This document shows, piece by piece, positions 1 through 8,107 of a stretch of DNA of 64,000 bases (position 1 is its first letter; the number at the start of each line of letters is the position of its first letter). The notes beneath the pieces are model-generated. The model saw nothing but the letters and a program-made list of their open reading frames with translations. It did not search any database and was not told where the DNA came from. The position numbers and the translations under genes are program-made. Origin of the DNA: Saccharothrix tamanrassetensis (lineage in GTDB: Bacteria; Actinomycetota; Actinomycetes; Mycobacteriales; Pseudonocardiaceae); the NCBI RefSeq assembly GCF_014203665.1, contig NZ_JACHJN010000003.1:248001-312000 (forward strand), read 5' to 3'.

Positions 1-2823
1 CGGCACCTGTCGGCGTCCGTGGAGGCGCCGCGCGGCGGGCGCGACCCGGACGAGCTGGACGCCGAGGCGGAGCAGACCGCGATGCTGGAGCAGGAGCTCC
101 AGGACGGCGTGACGGAGGCCCGCGTCGGGCTGGCCGAGGCCGTCGAGACGCGCGCCGAGCTGGAGCGGATGGTGTCGGCCGCGGAGAAGGCGCACATCGC
201 GGCCGTGCGCGCGATCGCCGACCGGCGGGAAGGCCTGGCCCGGCTGTCCGGCCAGGTGGAGGCGCTACGCTCGAAGACGTCCGCGACCGCCGAGGAGATC
301 GAGCGGATGTCCGTGGCGCTGGCCGAGGCCGTGGAACGGGCCGAGGTCGCGGCCGGGGAACTCGCCGAGGCCCGTGAGGTCACCGGCACCGAGGACGAGG
401 ACGACGTCGGCCTGGACGAGCGGCACCGGCTGGCCGCGGAGGCGGACGACGCCGCCCGCCGGCGGGTGGAGGAGCTGGTCAAGGCCGAGCGGACCGCGGA
501 GCGGGACATCGCGTCCTGGAAGGCCCGCGTCGATGCCCTGTCGCTGGGCCTGACCAGGAAGGACGGTGCGGGCGCGCTGTTGGCGTCCCGGCTGCCCGGA
601 CTGCTCGGGTCGGTCGCCGCCCTGCTGACCGTCGAGCCGGGGCACGAGGTGGCGCTGGCGGCGGCGCTGGGGCCGGTCGCCGACGCGGTGGCGGTGGCGT
701 CCGGGTCCGACGCGCTGGCCGCGCTGGAGCTGTTGAAGGAGCAGGACGCCGACCGGGCCGGGGTGCTGGTGGGCGGCGCTTCGCCGGTGGACCGGTCCGC
801 GTGGCCGGTGCTGCCGGCCGGGGCGCGGTGGGCGGTGGAACTCGTGCAGGCGCCGGAGGCGTTGCGCCCGGCGCTGCACCGGGCGTTGGACCGGCTGGCC
901 GTCGTGGACGACCTGGCCGCCGCGCGGGCGTTGGTGGAGGCGCGCCCGGACGTCCGGGCCGTCACTCGCGAGGGCGACGTGTTCGGCTCCGACTGGGCGG
1001 TCGGCGGCACCGCGCGCACCCAGAGCGTGATCGAGGTCCAGGCGGCCGTGGACGAGGCGTCGGAGAAGCTCGCGCTGGCCGAACGGGCGGCGGAGCAGTC
1101 GACGGCGGCGCTGGAGGGCGCGCGGGCCGAGCAGCAGGCGCGGCGGGCCGAGGTCAACGCGCTGAAGGAGGAGCTCAACGAGGCCAAGGTGCGCCGGGCC
1201 CGGTCGTCGGAACGGCTCAACCGGCTGGCGGCGGCCGTGCGCTCGGCGCAGGCGGAGGTCGAGCGGGTGCGCGCGCAGCGGGAGAAGGTCGAAGCGGCCC
1301 GCGAGGAGAACCTGCTCAAGCTCGGCGAGCTGGAGGAACGGCTCCTCGTCGCGGAGGAGCAGCCGCTGGACGACGAACCGGACACCTCGCAGCGCGACGA
1401 GGCCGCCGCCGAACTGGCTTCGGCCCGGCAGGGCGAGGTCGACGCGCGGCTGCACCTGCGGACCGCGGAGGAACGGGCGCGGGCGTTGCAGGGCAAGGCG
1501 GAAGCGCTGCGCCGGGCGGCGCGGGCCGAACGCGAGGCCCGGGAACGCGCCCAGCGGGCCCACGCGGCGCGTGCCCGGGGTGCCGTGGTGGCGAAGGCCG
1601 TTGTCCGGGGCGGTGAGCTCGCGCTGGAACGGATCGCCGCGTCGCTGGCCCGTGCGGCCCGCGAACGGGACAGCGCACAGGAACGCAAGGCGCAGCGCGA
1701 GACGTATCTCGCGCAGGTTCGCAACCTGGTGCGCGAGATGTCGGTGGAGCTGGAGAAGCTGACCGACGCCGTGCACCGGGACGAGGTGCTGCGCGCCGAA
1801 CAGCGGATGCGCATCGAGCAGCTGGAGACCAAGGTCGCCGAGGACTTCGGCATCGGCCTGGAAGACCTGGTCGCCGAGTACGGGCCGGACGTCTACATCC
1901 CGCCGTCGCCCGCCGAGGTCGCCGAGTACGAGGCCGCGAAGGAACGCGGCGAAGCCGTCACCGCGCCGCAGCCGATCCCGTACGACCGCGACACCCAGGC
2001 CCGGCGCGCCAAGCGGGCGGAACGGGACCTGTCGCTGCTGGGCAAGGTCAACCCGCTGGCGCTGGAGGAGTTCGCGGCGCTGGAGGAGCGGTACAAGTTC
2101 CTGTCCAACCAGCTGGAGGACATCAAGGCGACCCGCCGCGACCTGCTGACCGTGGTCAAGGACGTCGACGAGAAGATCCTGGAGGTCTTCACGTCCGCCT
2201 ACGAGGACGTGGCCCGCGAGTTCGAGGTCGTGTTCAAGGTGCTGTTCCCCGGTGGCGAGGGTCGGCTGGTGCTGACCGAACCCGGCGACATGCTCACCAC
2301 GGGCATCGACCTGGAGGCCCGTCCGCCGGGGAAGAAGGTCAAGCGGCTCTCCCTGCTGTCCGGTGGCGAGAAGTCCCTGGCGGCGGTGGCCATGCTGGTG
2401 GCCATCTTCCGGGCGCGGCCTTCGCCGTTCTACGTGATGGACGAGGTGGAGGCGGCGCTGGACGACACCAACCTGCACCGGCTCATCGGGCTGTTCGAGC
2501 AGCTGCGCGAACGTTCCCAGCTGTTGATCATCACGCACCAGAAGCCGACCATGGAGATCGCCGACGCGCTCTACGGCGTGTCCATGCGCGGCGACGGGAT
2601 CAGTCAGGTGATCTCGCAGCGCCTGAGGGGCCGCGAGAACTTCAAGCCCTCCACCCCCGCGCCCACGCCGGAAGCCGCCGCCGAGCCCACTTCGGTGCCC
2701 GAGGCCGAAGGTGTCGCCGCCGCTGAGCCCGATGCTGCCGCGCCCGATGCTGCCGGGGCCGGTGTCGTCGCCGAGCCGACACCTGTGGCGGAAGCCGTCG
2801 CCGAGCCGGAGCCCGAGGCCTGA
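1..2823 (+). CDS. smc: Chromosome segregation ATPase SMC (5' end cut off by window edge)
   Basis: Structural maintenance of chromosomes protein, which with ScpA/ScpB forms the bacterial condensin. The reading frame is open from base 1, so the N-terminal Walker A head and part of the first coiled coil lie outside the window; about 940 residues are visible. A long Ala/Glu/Arg-rich coiled coil is interrupted near nt 560-1050 by a glycine-rich globular hinge, resumes, and ends in the C-terminal ATPase head with the ABC signature LSGGEKSL (about nt 2355-2380) and a Walker B motif YVMDEVEAALDD (about nt 2431-2466). After the head comes an unusual tail of about 60 residues made of Ala/Pro/Glu repeats, probably disordered. 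The start is unknown. Confidence 0.97.
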   Translation, partial: RHLSASVEAPRGGRDPDELDAEAEQTAMLEQELQDGVTEARVGLAEAVETRAELERMVSAAEKAHIAAVRAIADRREGLARLSGQVEALRSKTSATAEEIERMSVALAEAVERAEVAAGELAEAREVTGTEDEDDVGLDERHRLAAEADDAARRRVEELVKAERTAERDIASWKARVDALSLGLTRKDGAGALLASRLPGLLGSVAALLTVEPGHEVALAAALGPVADAVAVASGSDALAALELLKEQDADRAGVLVGGASPVDRSAWPVLPAGARWAVELVQAPEALRPALHRALDRLAVVDDLAAARALVEARPDVRAVTREGDVFGSDWAVGGTARTQSVIEVQAAVDEASEKLALAERAAEQSTAALEGARAEQQARRAEVNALKEELNEAKVRRARSSERLNRLAAAVRSAQAEVERVRAQREKVEAAREENLLKLGELEERLLVAEEQPLDDEPDTSQRDEAAAELASARQGEVDARLHLRTAEERARALQGKAEALRRAARAEREARERAQRAHAARARGAVVAKAVVRGGELALERIAASLARAARERDSAQERKAQRETYLAQVRNLVREMSVELEKLTDAVHRDEVLRAEQRMRIEQLETKVAEDFGIGLEDLVAEYGPDVYIPPSPAEVAEYEAAKERGEAVTAPQPIPYDRDTQARRAKRAERDLSLLGKVNPLALEEFAALEERYKFLSNQLEDIKATRRDLLTVVKDVDEKILEVFTSAYEDVAREFEVVFKVLFPGGEGRLVLTEPGDMLTTGIDLEARPPGKKVKRLSLLSGGEKSLAAVAMLVAIFRARPSPFYVMDEVEAALDDTNLHRLIGLFEQLRERSQLLIITHQKPTMEIADALYGVSMRGDGISQVISQRLRGRENFKPSTPAPTPEAAAEPTSVPEAEGVAAAEPDAAAPDAAGAGVVAEPTPVAEAVAEPEPEA

Positions 2824-2836
2824 TCCGCAGCCGAAC

Positions 2837-3481
2837 CTAGTTCCGGTAGGCGAAACCGGTCCGGTAGGCCCACACCACGGCCTGGGTGCGGTCGCGGACG
2901 TCGAGCTTGGTCAGCACGTGCTTGACGTGCGTCTTCACCGTCTCCACCGACAGGTGCAGGGACCGGGCGATCTCCGGGTTCGACAAGCCTTCCGCCATGG
3001 CCAGCAGGACGTCCGCCTCCCGGTCGGTCAGCCGCACGGCACGGGCCCGGTCCGCCGGTGCCCGCGCCGCGTGGGCCTCGAACAACCGCCGCGTCACCGA
3101 GGACGCGATCACCGCGTCACCCGCCGCCACCGTCCGGATCCCGGCGATCAACTCCTCCGGTGAGGCGCGCTTCAGCAGGAACCCGTCCGCCCCGGCCGCG
3201 ATGGCGTCGTCCACCACCTCGTCGAGGTCGAAGGTCGTCAGCACGAGGACCCGGGGCCGAGGTGTCGCGGCCATCAGCTCGCGGGTCGCGGAAACGCCGT
3301 CCCGGATGGGCATCCGGATGTCCATCACCACGACGTCGGGGCGCAGGACCGACGCCGAGGTCACCGCGTCCCGGCCGTTCGCGACCTCCCCGACGACCAC
3401 GATGTCCGGTTCGGCCCGCAGCAGGGCCTTCAACCCGCCGCGCACCAACGAGTCGTCGTCGGCCAGCAGCACCCGGATCAC
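2837..3481 (-). CDS. NarL/FixJ-family response regulator
   Basis: Two-component response regulator of 214 aa. The receiver domain (about residues 1-118) has the acidic triad DDD at 8-10, phospho-acceptor Asp54 in VVMDIRMP and Lys near 104. A LuxR-type helix-turn-helix (about 148-205) begins LTDREADVLLAMAEG and includes the recognition segment SVETVKTHV. It overlaps the upstream sensor kinase by 4 nt (ATGA), so the two are translationally coupled and almost certainly partners. Its 3' end lies 13 bp from the convergent smc stop. Target genes are unknown; the divergent DUF2306 gene beyond the kinase is one candidate. Confidence 0.95.
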   Translation of the reverse strand: MIRVLLADDDSLVRGGLKALLRAEPDIVVVGEVANGRDAVTSASVLRPDVVVMDIRMPIRDGVSATRELMAATPRPRVLVLTTFDLDEVVDDAIAAGADGFLLKRASPEELIAGIRTVAAGDAVIASSVTRRLFEAHAARAPADRARAVRLTDREADVLLAMAEGLSNPEIARSLHLSVETVKTHVKHVLTKLDVRDRTQAVVWAYRTGFAYRN

Positions 3482-4527
3482 GCGTTACCCCGCACCGGCA
3501 GCGTCGCCCGGACCCGGAAGCCGCCGTCCACCGGACCCGCCTCGAACGACCCGCCCTCCAGCCGCGCCCGCTCCCGCATGTTCACCAGGCCGCGCCCCGG
3601 CGTCGGCGTCGGCAGGTTGCGGCCCTCGTTGGCCACCTCCAGCACCACCGTGTCGCCGACCCGCGCCAGCCCGACGTCGATCCGCCCGGAATCGGTGTGC
3701 CGCAGCGCGTTCGTCACCGCCTCCTGGATGATCCGGTGCACCGCCCGCGCCGCGGCCGGCGCCAGGTCCACCTCCGCGGTGTTCATCCGCAGGTCACGGC
3801 CCGCCGCACGGACCTGCGAGGTGAGTTCCGCCAGGTCCGGTGGCGGGTCGTCGGGGTGCATCACGCGCAGCAGCCGGTCCAGTTCGCCGAGGGCGTCGCG
3901 GCCCACGGTCTCTATGTGCCCCAGCGCTTCCTGCGCGAACGCCGGGTCGTCGTCGAACACCCGCCGTCCGACGCCCGCCTGCATCACCATCACGTTCACC
4001 GCGTGCCCCAGGGCGTCGTGCAGCTCACGGGCCAGCCGGGCGCGCTCCTCCACCATCAGCCGGGCCTGCGACGCCGTCGCGTACGCCCGGCGGGTGCGGG
4101 CCGCGTCGCCGGCGGCCACCGAGATCAGGAAGCACATGGCGACGCTGAACAGTTCCGGCGCGCCCACCTCCCCCCGGTCGAACACCACGTAGCCCGCCAG
4201 GGACGCCAAGGTCAGCGCCGCGCCCACGGTGCGCTTCGCCCAGCCGTAGGTGGCGAACACGGTGAACACCGAGATCCACGCCGGCCACTGCACGACCGTC
4301 GGCGGGTAGCCGACCACCGCGTTGGCGACCACCACCACACCGGTCGCGGCCGTCACCGGAAGGGGCGCGGTCGTGCGCCACAACAGGCACAGCGCCGAGG
4401 CGACCGCGAAGGCGAGGCCGATGCCGTCCAACGGCCGGTACGGCGGGCCGGAGTCGGCCACCAGCGCGGCGAAGAACGACGCGACGACGAGACCGGCGGC
4501 GAGCCAGACGTCGGAGCGGGTGGGCAT
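3478..4527 (-). CDS. Sensor histidine kinase, NarL-associated HisKA_3 type
   Basis: Membrane sensor kinase of 349 aa. The N-terminal half (about 1-150) contains four to five hydrophobic membrane segments with very short loops, and no large extracellular sensor domain. The dimerisation/phosphotransfer motif RLARELHDALGHAVN carries the phosphorylated His. A compact HATPase domain follows, with the N box QEAVTNALRH and the G box GRGLVNMRERA. This architecture is typical of actinobacterial kinases thought to sense signals within the membrane. It is the first gene of a two-gene operon with the response regulator. The ATG at 4527 is followed directly by coding-like sequence. The ligand cannot be inferred. 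Confidence 0.94.
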   Translation of the reverse strand: MPTRSDVWLAAGLVVASFFAALVADSGPPYRPLDGIGLAFAVASALCLLWRTTAPLPVTAATGVVVVANAVVGYPPTVVQWPAWISVFTVFATYGWAKRTVGAALTLASLAGYVVFDRGEVGAPELFSVAMCFLISVAAGDAARTRRAYATASQARLMVEERARLARELHDALGHAVNVMVMQAGVGRRVFDDDPAFAQEALGHIETVGRDALGELDRLLRVMHPDDPPPDLAELTSQVRAAGRDLRMNTAEVDLAPAAARAVHRIIQEAVTNALRHTDSGRIDVGLARVGDTVVLEVANEGRNLPTPTPGRGLVNMRERARLEGGSFEAGPVDGGFRVRATLPVRGNA

Positions 4528-4565
4528 GGCTCATCGTCCCGCGCCACCCCTACCGCTGGTCAACG

Positions 4566-4596
4566 CTCTTAAGAGGACAGCTTCTCCCTCTGGAGA
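4566..4596. promoter_or_regulatory. Two adjacent palindromes in the divergent kinase/DUF2306 intergenic region
   Basis: The 154-bp gap between the kinase start and the DUF2306 gene contains a perfect 10-bp palindrome CTCTTAAGAG (4566-4575) and, 7 bp later, an inverted repeat TCTCC-4-GGAGA (4583-4596). This is AT-richer than the surroundings. Binding of the adjacent LuxR-type regulator is a reasonable guess, not shown. Confidence 0.35.
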
Positions 4597-4681
4597 GGTA
4601 TATGTGTCCACTTCGGCGGGGGGCGAGCGGCGGCGGTCGGCGGGCCTAGCGTTCTGGGCGATCCCGGTGGAAGGACGCTCC

Positions 4682-5347
4682 ATGGCAACGATGGTCTCGG
4701 CCCGGCGTGTCGTCGGGTTCTGGTGGCTCGCCCTCACCGCGGTGGCGATAGCGGTGTTCGCGCCGTTCCCGTACCTGACGGCGCCGTTGAACGACCTCGG
4801 GGACTCCGGGCTGGCCTCGCACTACGCGACCAAGCCGGCGTGGGTGCACGTGGTGCTCTACGTGCACATGGTGGGTAGTGGTCTCGCGTTGCTGCTGTCG
4901 CCGGTGCAGCTGTCATCACGCCTTCGTGCCCGCGTGCCGCGACTGCACCGGGTGGTCGGGCGGGTCACGGTCGTGGCGATGCTCGTCGGCGGTACGGCGG
5001 GCGGTGTGCTCGCACCGATGAGCGTCGCGGGGGTCGTGGGCGCGTTCGGGTTCGGGCTGCTGGCGGTGCTGTCGGTGGCGTTCCCGGTGCTGGGGTTCGT
5101 GGCGATCCGACGGGGCGACGTCGCGGGGCACCGCCAGTGGATGCTGCGGGCGTTCGCGATGGTCTACGCGGGGGTGATGCTGCGGGTCGGGATCGCGGTG
5201 CTGATGCCGTTGACGGGTGACTTCATGAGCGCGTACCTGCTGATGCCGTTCGGCTCTTGGGTGCCGAACCTGCTGCTGGTGGAGTGGGTGCTGTGGCGGG
5301 AGCGGGCGCGGGGACGGGTGGTCGTCGCGCCTCGAACGGCGGTCTGA
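4682..5347 (+). CDS. DUF2306 family membrane protein
   Basis: Membrane protein of 221 aa. The frame is open much further upstream, but ATG 4682 is chosen because GGTGGAAGGA lies just before it and because upstream residues look non-coding. About six hydrophobic segments are visible: a signal-anchor helix at about 8-30, one over a conserved HVVLYVHMVGSGLALL segment, then VAMLVGGTAGGVL, a long hydrophobic stretch over residues 120-145, MVYAGVMLRVGIAVL and a C-terminal LLMPFGSWVPNLLLVEW. Paired charged residues RRGDVAGHRQWMLRAF before the fifth helix are characteristic of the DUF2306 family, whose function is not established. It is transcribed divergently from the two-component system. Confidence 0.85.
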   Translation: MATMVSARRVVGFWWLALTAVAIAVFAPFPYLTAPLNDLGDSGLASHYATKPAWVHVVLYVHMVGSGLALLLSPVQLSSRLRARVPRLHRVVGRVTVVAMLVGGTAGGVLAPMSVAGVVGAFGFGLLAVLSVAFPVLGFVAIRRGDVAGHRQWMLRAFAMVYAGVMLRVGIAVLMPLTGDFMSAYLLMPFGSWVPNLLLVEWVLWRERARGRVVVAPRTAV

Positions 5348-5371
5348 AACGGCGGTCTGAGGAGTAGCGGA

Positions 5372-6100
5372 TCAGTGGGTGTCGGGTTCGGTGGTGTCGC
5401 GAGGGCGGGCGTCCAGGGCAGCCGCCTCCTCCGGGGTCGGAGCGGTGCCGCCGAGGTGGGCGGGCTGCCACCACTGGCCGTCGCCGGACTCCGGGTAGCG
5501 GGCCTGCGCCTCGTCCAGCAGTTCCTGCATCCGGGTGCGCAGGGCCTGGTCGGTGGTCGGTTCGACGGGCTCGCCGACGATGATCGTCACCGGTACGTGC
5601 CGCTGGGTGAGGCTCTTCGGGCGCCCCTTGGTCCACAGCCGCTGGGTGCCCCACACGGCGGTCGGCAGGAGCGGTACGCCGGCTTCGGCGGCCAGGCGCA
5701 CCGCGCCGCTCTTGACGTCCTTCACGGTGAACGAGCGGCTGATGGTGGCCTCCGGGAAGATGCCCACCACCTCGCCCGACCGCAGCGCGGTCAGGGCCTG
5801 CCGGTAGGACTCCTGGCCGGCGGCGCGGTCGACGGGGATGTGGTGCATCCCACGCATCAGCGGCCCGGAGATCCGGTGCTCGAACACCTCGTGCTTGGCC
5901 ATGAACCGCACCAGGCGCCGGGCCGGCACGGCGCCATAACCGGCGAAGACGAAGTCCAGGTAGCTGACGTGGTTGCAGGCCAGCACGGCCCCGCCGGTGG
6001 TCGGCACGTGGCGCGCGCCGTCCACCGTGACACGGAGGTCGAGCACGCGGAACATGAGCTTGGCCGCGGCGATCACCGGCGGGTACACGCGATCTGGCAT
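5372..6100 (-). CDS. 1-acyl-sn-glycerol-3-phosphate acyltransferase family protein (PlsC-like)
   Basis: Lysophospholipid acyltransferase of 242 aa, expected to transfer an acyl group to lysophosphatidate or a related lyso-lipid at the membrane. The HX4D catalytic motif is in CNHVSYLD (about residues 37-44), and the second block FPEATIS occurs at about 125-131. The C-terminal ~30 residues are hydrophilic and probably dispensable. The ATG at 6100 follows the next gene's stop by 15 bp, so it probably sits in an operon with the short hypothetical and the DinB-like gene. The 3' end is convergent with the DUF2306 gene. Confidence 0.9.
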   Translation of the reverse strand: MPDRVYPPVIAAAKLMFRVLDLRVTVDGARHVPTTGGAVLACNHVSYLDFVFAGYGAVPARRLVRFMAKHEVFEHRISGPLMRGMHHIPVDRAAGQESYRQALTALRSGEVVGIFPEATISRSFTVKDVKSGAVRLAAEAGVPLLPTAVWGTQRLWTKGRPKSLTQRHVPVTIIVGEPVEPTTDQALRTRMQELLDEAQARYPESGDGQWWQPAHLGGTAPTPEEAAALDARPRDTTEPDTH

Positions 6101-6115
6101 GACGTGAACGGTACG

Positions 6116-6457
6116 CTACTGGCGGGTAACTGTGCTTCCTTCGTGCTCCCGGACGACGCGCGGTACGCCGGCCAGGTCCTCTTCGTTGCACAACAGCTTG
6201 AGGTTGTAGTACGGCGAGCCCTTGGTGTCGTCGTAGTCCAGGTGGATCGCGATCACGTCGACCGGCTCACCCAGCCAGTCCTGGGTCTGCCGCAGCCAGG
6301 ACGAGGCCCGTTCGAGTGCGCTGGGCAGATCGTCGTCCCGGAATTCCACCGGCCGATAGGGGACTTCCTGCACCTGGTCCCGCTGGTTGGCAGGCATCGG
6401 CAGGTCTACCGCCACCCCGCTGTCGTTGAGATCGAGTTGGATCGTTTCCTCACTCAC
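6116..6457 (-). CDS. Hypothetical protein, about 113 aa, acidic
   Basis: Unrecognised small cytosolic protein. The frame is open to a TTG at 6493, but GTG 6457 (VSEETIQLDLND) gives a more natural N-terminus. Neither start has a clear ribosome binding site, so the start is uncertain. The sequence is acidic and mixed, with two Trp-containing segments (SSWLRQTQDWLGEP) and a block VDVIAIHLDYDDTKGSPYYN that could be a beta strand and loop. There is no membrane segment or signal peptide. It lies between plsC and the DinB-like gene on the same strand with small gaps, so probably shares their transcript. No family assigned. Confidence 0.6.
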   Translation of the reverse strand: MSEETIQLDLNDSGVAVDLPMPANQRDQVQEVPYRPVEFRDDDLPSALERASSWLRQTQDWLGEPVDVIAIHLDYDDTKGSPYYNLKLLCNEEDLAGVPRVVREHEGSTVTRQ

Positions 6458-6505
6458 GTCTTTGAGGGTCCACCACCCCACGTCCTGCGGCAAGAGATGA
6501 ACGCG

Positions 6506-7081
6506 TCACGACTCGCGCGGGTCGGTGGTCCACCGCCACTTCCGACGGCGCGGCAGGTCGCCCAACGCCTGCCTGCCGTTGGCCCAGAGCAGCGTCTGCC
6601 AGGGGTCGGTGTCGGCCGGAGCCTCGGGGAACAGCCGCCGCACGACGCGTTCCGCGAGGTCCTCCGAAGGGACGAAGTCGAGCCCGAGCCCGCGCCCCGC
6701 GTCGGAGGTGTGCACGAGCAGTTCGTCACACCCCATCCCGGCGAACCCGGACCCGTCCGACATGCCCCACGGGTGCCAGCCGAGCGCTGCATCGGGAGCG
6801 CCCGCCACCACCCTGGCCAGCACCGTCGTGAACGACCGGAGGGTCGCCACCAGGTCCGCGGGCGGTGTCGACGGCCGCACCTCGAGGTCCACGGTGCTCA
6901 GTTCACGCGGTCCGGCGGCGAACTCCGTCGCGTACCAGAGCAGCACGTCGCCGACGTGTGCCACGGTCTGCGCGACCGTCCAGTCCAGGTCCGGGACGGC
7001 CACCGTCCAGTCGGCGTCGACCGCACCGCCGAGGAACGCCGCGCACTCGTCTGCGGCCCGGGTCAGATCATCAGCGTCCAT
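6506..7081 (-). CDS. DinB-like / mycothiol-dependent maleylpyruvate isomerase N-terminal domain protein
   Basis: A 191-aa protein resembling the actinobacterial TIGR03083/MDMPI_N group within the DinB superfamily, metal-binding four-helix bundles often linked to mycothiol-dependent chemistry. The supporting pattern is an N-terminal helix (DLTRAADECAAFL), then WTVAQTVAHVGDVLLWY with the first metal-ligand-type His, and a later helix CDELLVHTSDAGRGLG carrying the third His. A good ribosome binding site (GGGAG) precedes the ATG. It is divergent from the GNAT gene, 50 bp apart. The substrate cannot be predicted. Confidence 0.72.
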   Translation of the reverse strand: MDADDLTRAADECAAFLGGAVDADWTVAVPDLDWTVAQTVAHVGDVLLWYATEFAAGPRELSTVDLEVRPSTPPADLVATLRSFTTVLARVVAGAPDAALGWHPWGMSDGSGFAGMGCDELLVHTSDAGRGLGLDFVPSEDLAERVVRRLFPEAPADTDPWQTLLWANGRQALGDLPRRRKWRWTTDPRES

Positions 7082-7131
7082 GCCGGAAAACTCCCTCGCG
7101 TTCGGCTCACCCGCGAGTGACTATTCCGGAC

Positions 7132-8067
7132 ATGTATGACATCCGTTTCGCCGGCCAGGACGACCTCGCCGAGGTGCTGGCGCTGCTCGTCCGGCTCCAA
7201 GCCGACACCGCGCACCACATCGGCTACCTCGGTGAGACGCTCGGCGAGCTCACCGAGGAGCTCGCCGAATTCGAACCGGACTGGCCCTCGTGCACGGTCG
7301 TTGCCACCGACGACTCCGGCCGGCTGTGCGGGGTGCTCAGCGTGGAGGTGGACACCGAACTCGGTCGGGTGTTCCTGCACGGCCCGTTCGTGGACGTGCC
7401 GGTGAACCACCCGGCGGGCAGCCGGATCTGGGACCAGACTTCCGACGCCCTGTACGCGGAGGCCGCACCGCTGCTGCGGGACATCGAGGACCGGGAGGTG
7501 TACGGCCACACCGAGCACCGGCGCCTCGCCGCGTTCGCGCAACGGCACGGCTTCACCGCGGGTCGCGCCAGCGGGATCTACGTGCTCGACGGCGACGGCC
7601 TGCGCGGTCTGCTGCTGCGCGAGGCCGGCTGCCCCCGCACCGGTCCGGCGCGGGAGATGCGGGTGCTGCCGACGGATGCCGCCGTCCACGAGGCGGTCGC
7701 CGTGCTGCACGAACGCTGCTTCCCCAAGACCTACCTGTCCGGCCGGAAGCTCGTGGACGGCAGCGGCAAGCACACCGTCGTCGTGGCGATGGACGGCGAC
7801 AAGGTCCTCGGCTACGCGGCGGGCAAAGCCGAGCCGGGGGAGTACTACATCGACTTCGTGGCCGTGGAGCCCGATGTGCGCGGCGCGGGCGTCGGCGCCG
7901 CGCTGGTCACCGAACTGGTGTGGAAGCTCGCCGAACGCCTGGGCGCACGCCCCCAGGCCGCGGCGTCCATCCTGGCCGGCAACGCCTCGTCCCGACGCAT
8001 GTTCGACCGCCTCGGCTTCCGCCTCCACCTCGAACTGGTCGCCTACCGCGCCCAGCGCGCAGCCTGA
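7132..8067 (+). CDS. GNAT family N-acetyltransferase (possibly tandem GNAT domains)
   Basis: Acetyltransferase of 311 aa starting at ATG 7132 (MYDIRFAGQDDLAEV); the frame is open further upstream but that part antisense-overlaps the DinB-like gene. The C-terminal half (about 170-305) has a canonical acetyl-CoA site: YIDFVAVEPDVRGAGVGAAL followed by the N-x-SRRMFDRLGF signature. The N-terminal half has a degenerate GNAT-like layout (strand VVATDDSGRLCGVLSV) without the RxxGxG/A pyrophosphate loop, so it may be a catalytically dead duplicate. No ribosome binding site is evident; GACTAT 8 nt before the ATG could be a -10 box for a leaderless transcript. Substrate unknown. Confidence 0.82.
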   Translation: MYDIRFAGQDDLAEVLALLVRLQADTAHHIGYLGETLGELTEELAEFEPDWPSCTVVATDDSGRLCGVLSVEVDTELGRVFLHGPFVDVPVNHPAGSRIWDQTSDALYAEAAPLLRDIEDREVYGHTEHRRLAAFAQRHGFTAGRASGIYVLDGDGLRGLLLREAGCPRTGPAREMRVLPTDAAVHEAVAVLHERCFPKTYLSGRKLVDGSGKHTVVVAMDGDKVLGYAAGKAEPGEYYIDFVAVEPDVRGAGVGAALVTELVWKLAERLGARPQAAASILAGNASSRRMFDRLGFRLHLELVAYRAQRAA

Positions 8068-8075
8068 GTGCCGCG

Positions 8076-8097
8076 GGGGCCGTCTTCCGACGGCCCC
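8076..8097. terminator. Bidirectional terminator between convergent GNAT and symporter genes
   Basis: Perfect 9-bp stem GGGGCCGTC / GACGGCCCC with a TTCC tetraloop in the 40-bp gap between two convergent genes. There is no U tract, as is common in high-GC actinobacteria. Confidence 0.75.
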
Positions 8098-8107
8098 TGG
8101 TAACCGC

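Noticed and set aside
801-1616. Second plus-strand frame inside smc
   Set aside because: Gly/Ala/Arg-rich shadow frame without start signals.
265-2538. Long minus-strand open frame opposite smc
   Set aside because: Antisense shadow of a high-GC coiled-coil gene; composition is Arg/Gln/Leu-rich with no domain, and the plus strand is clearly SMC.
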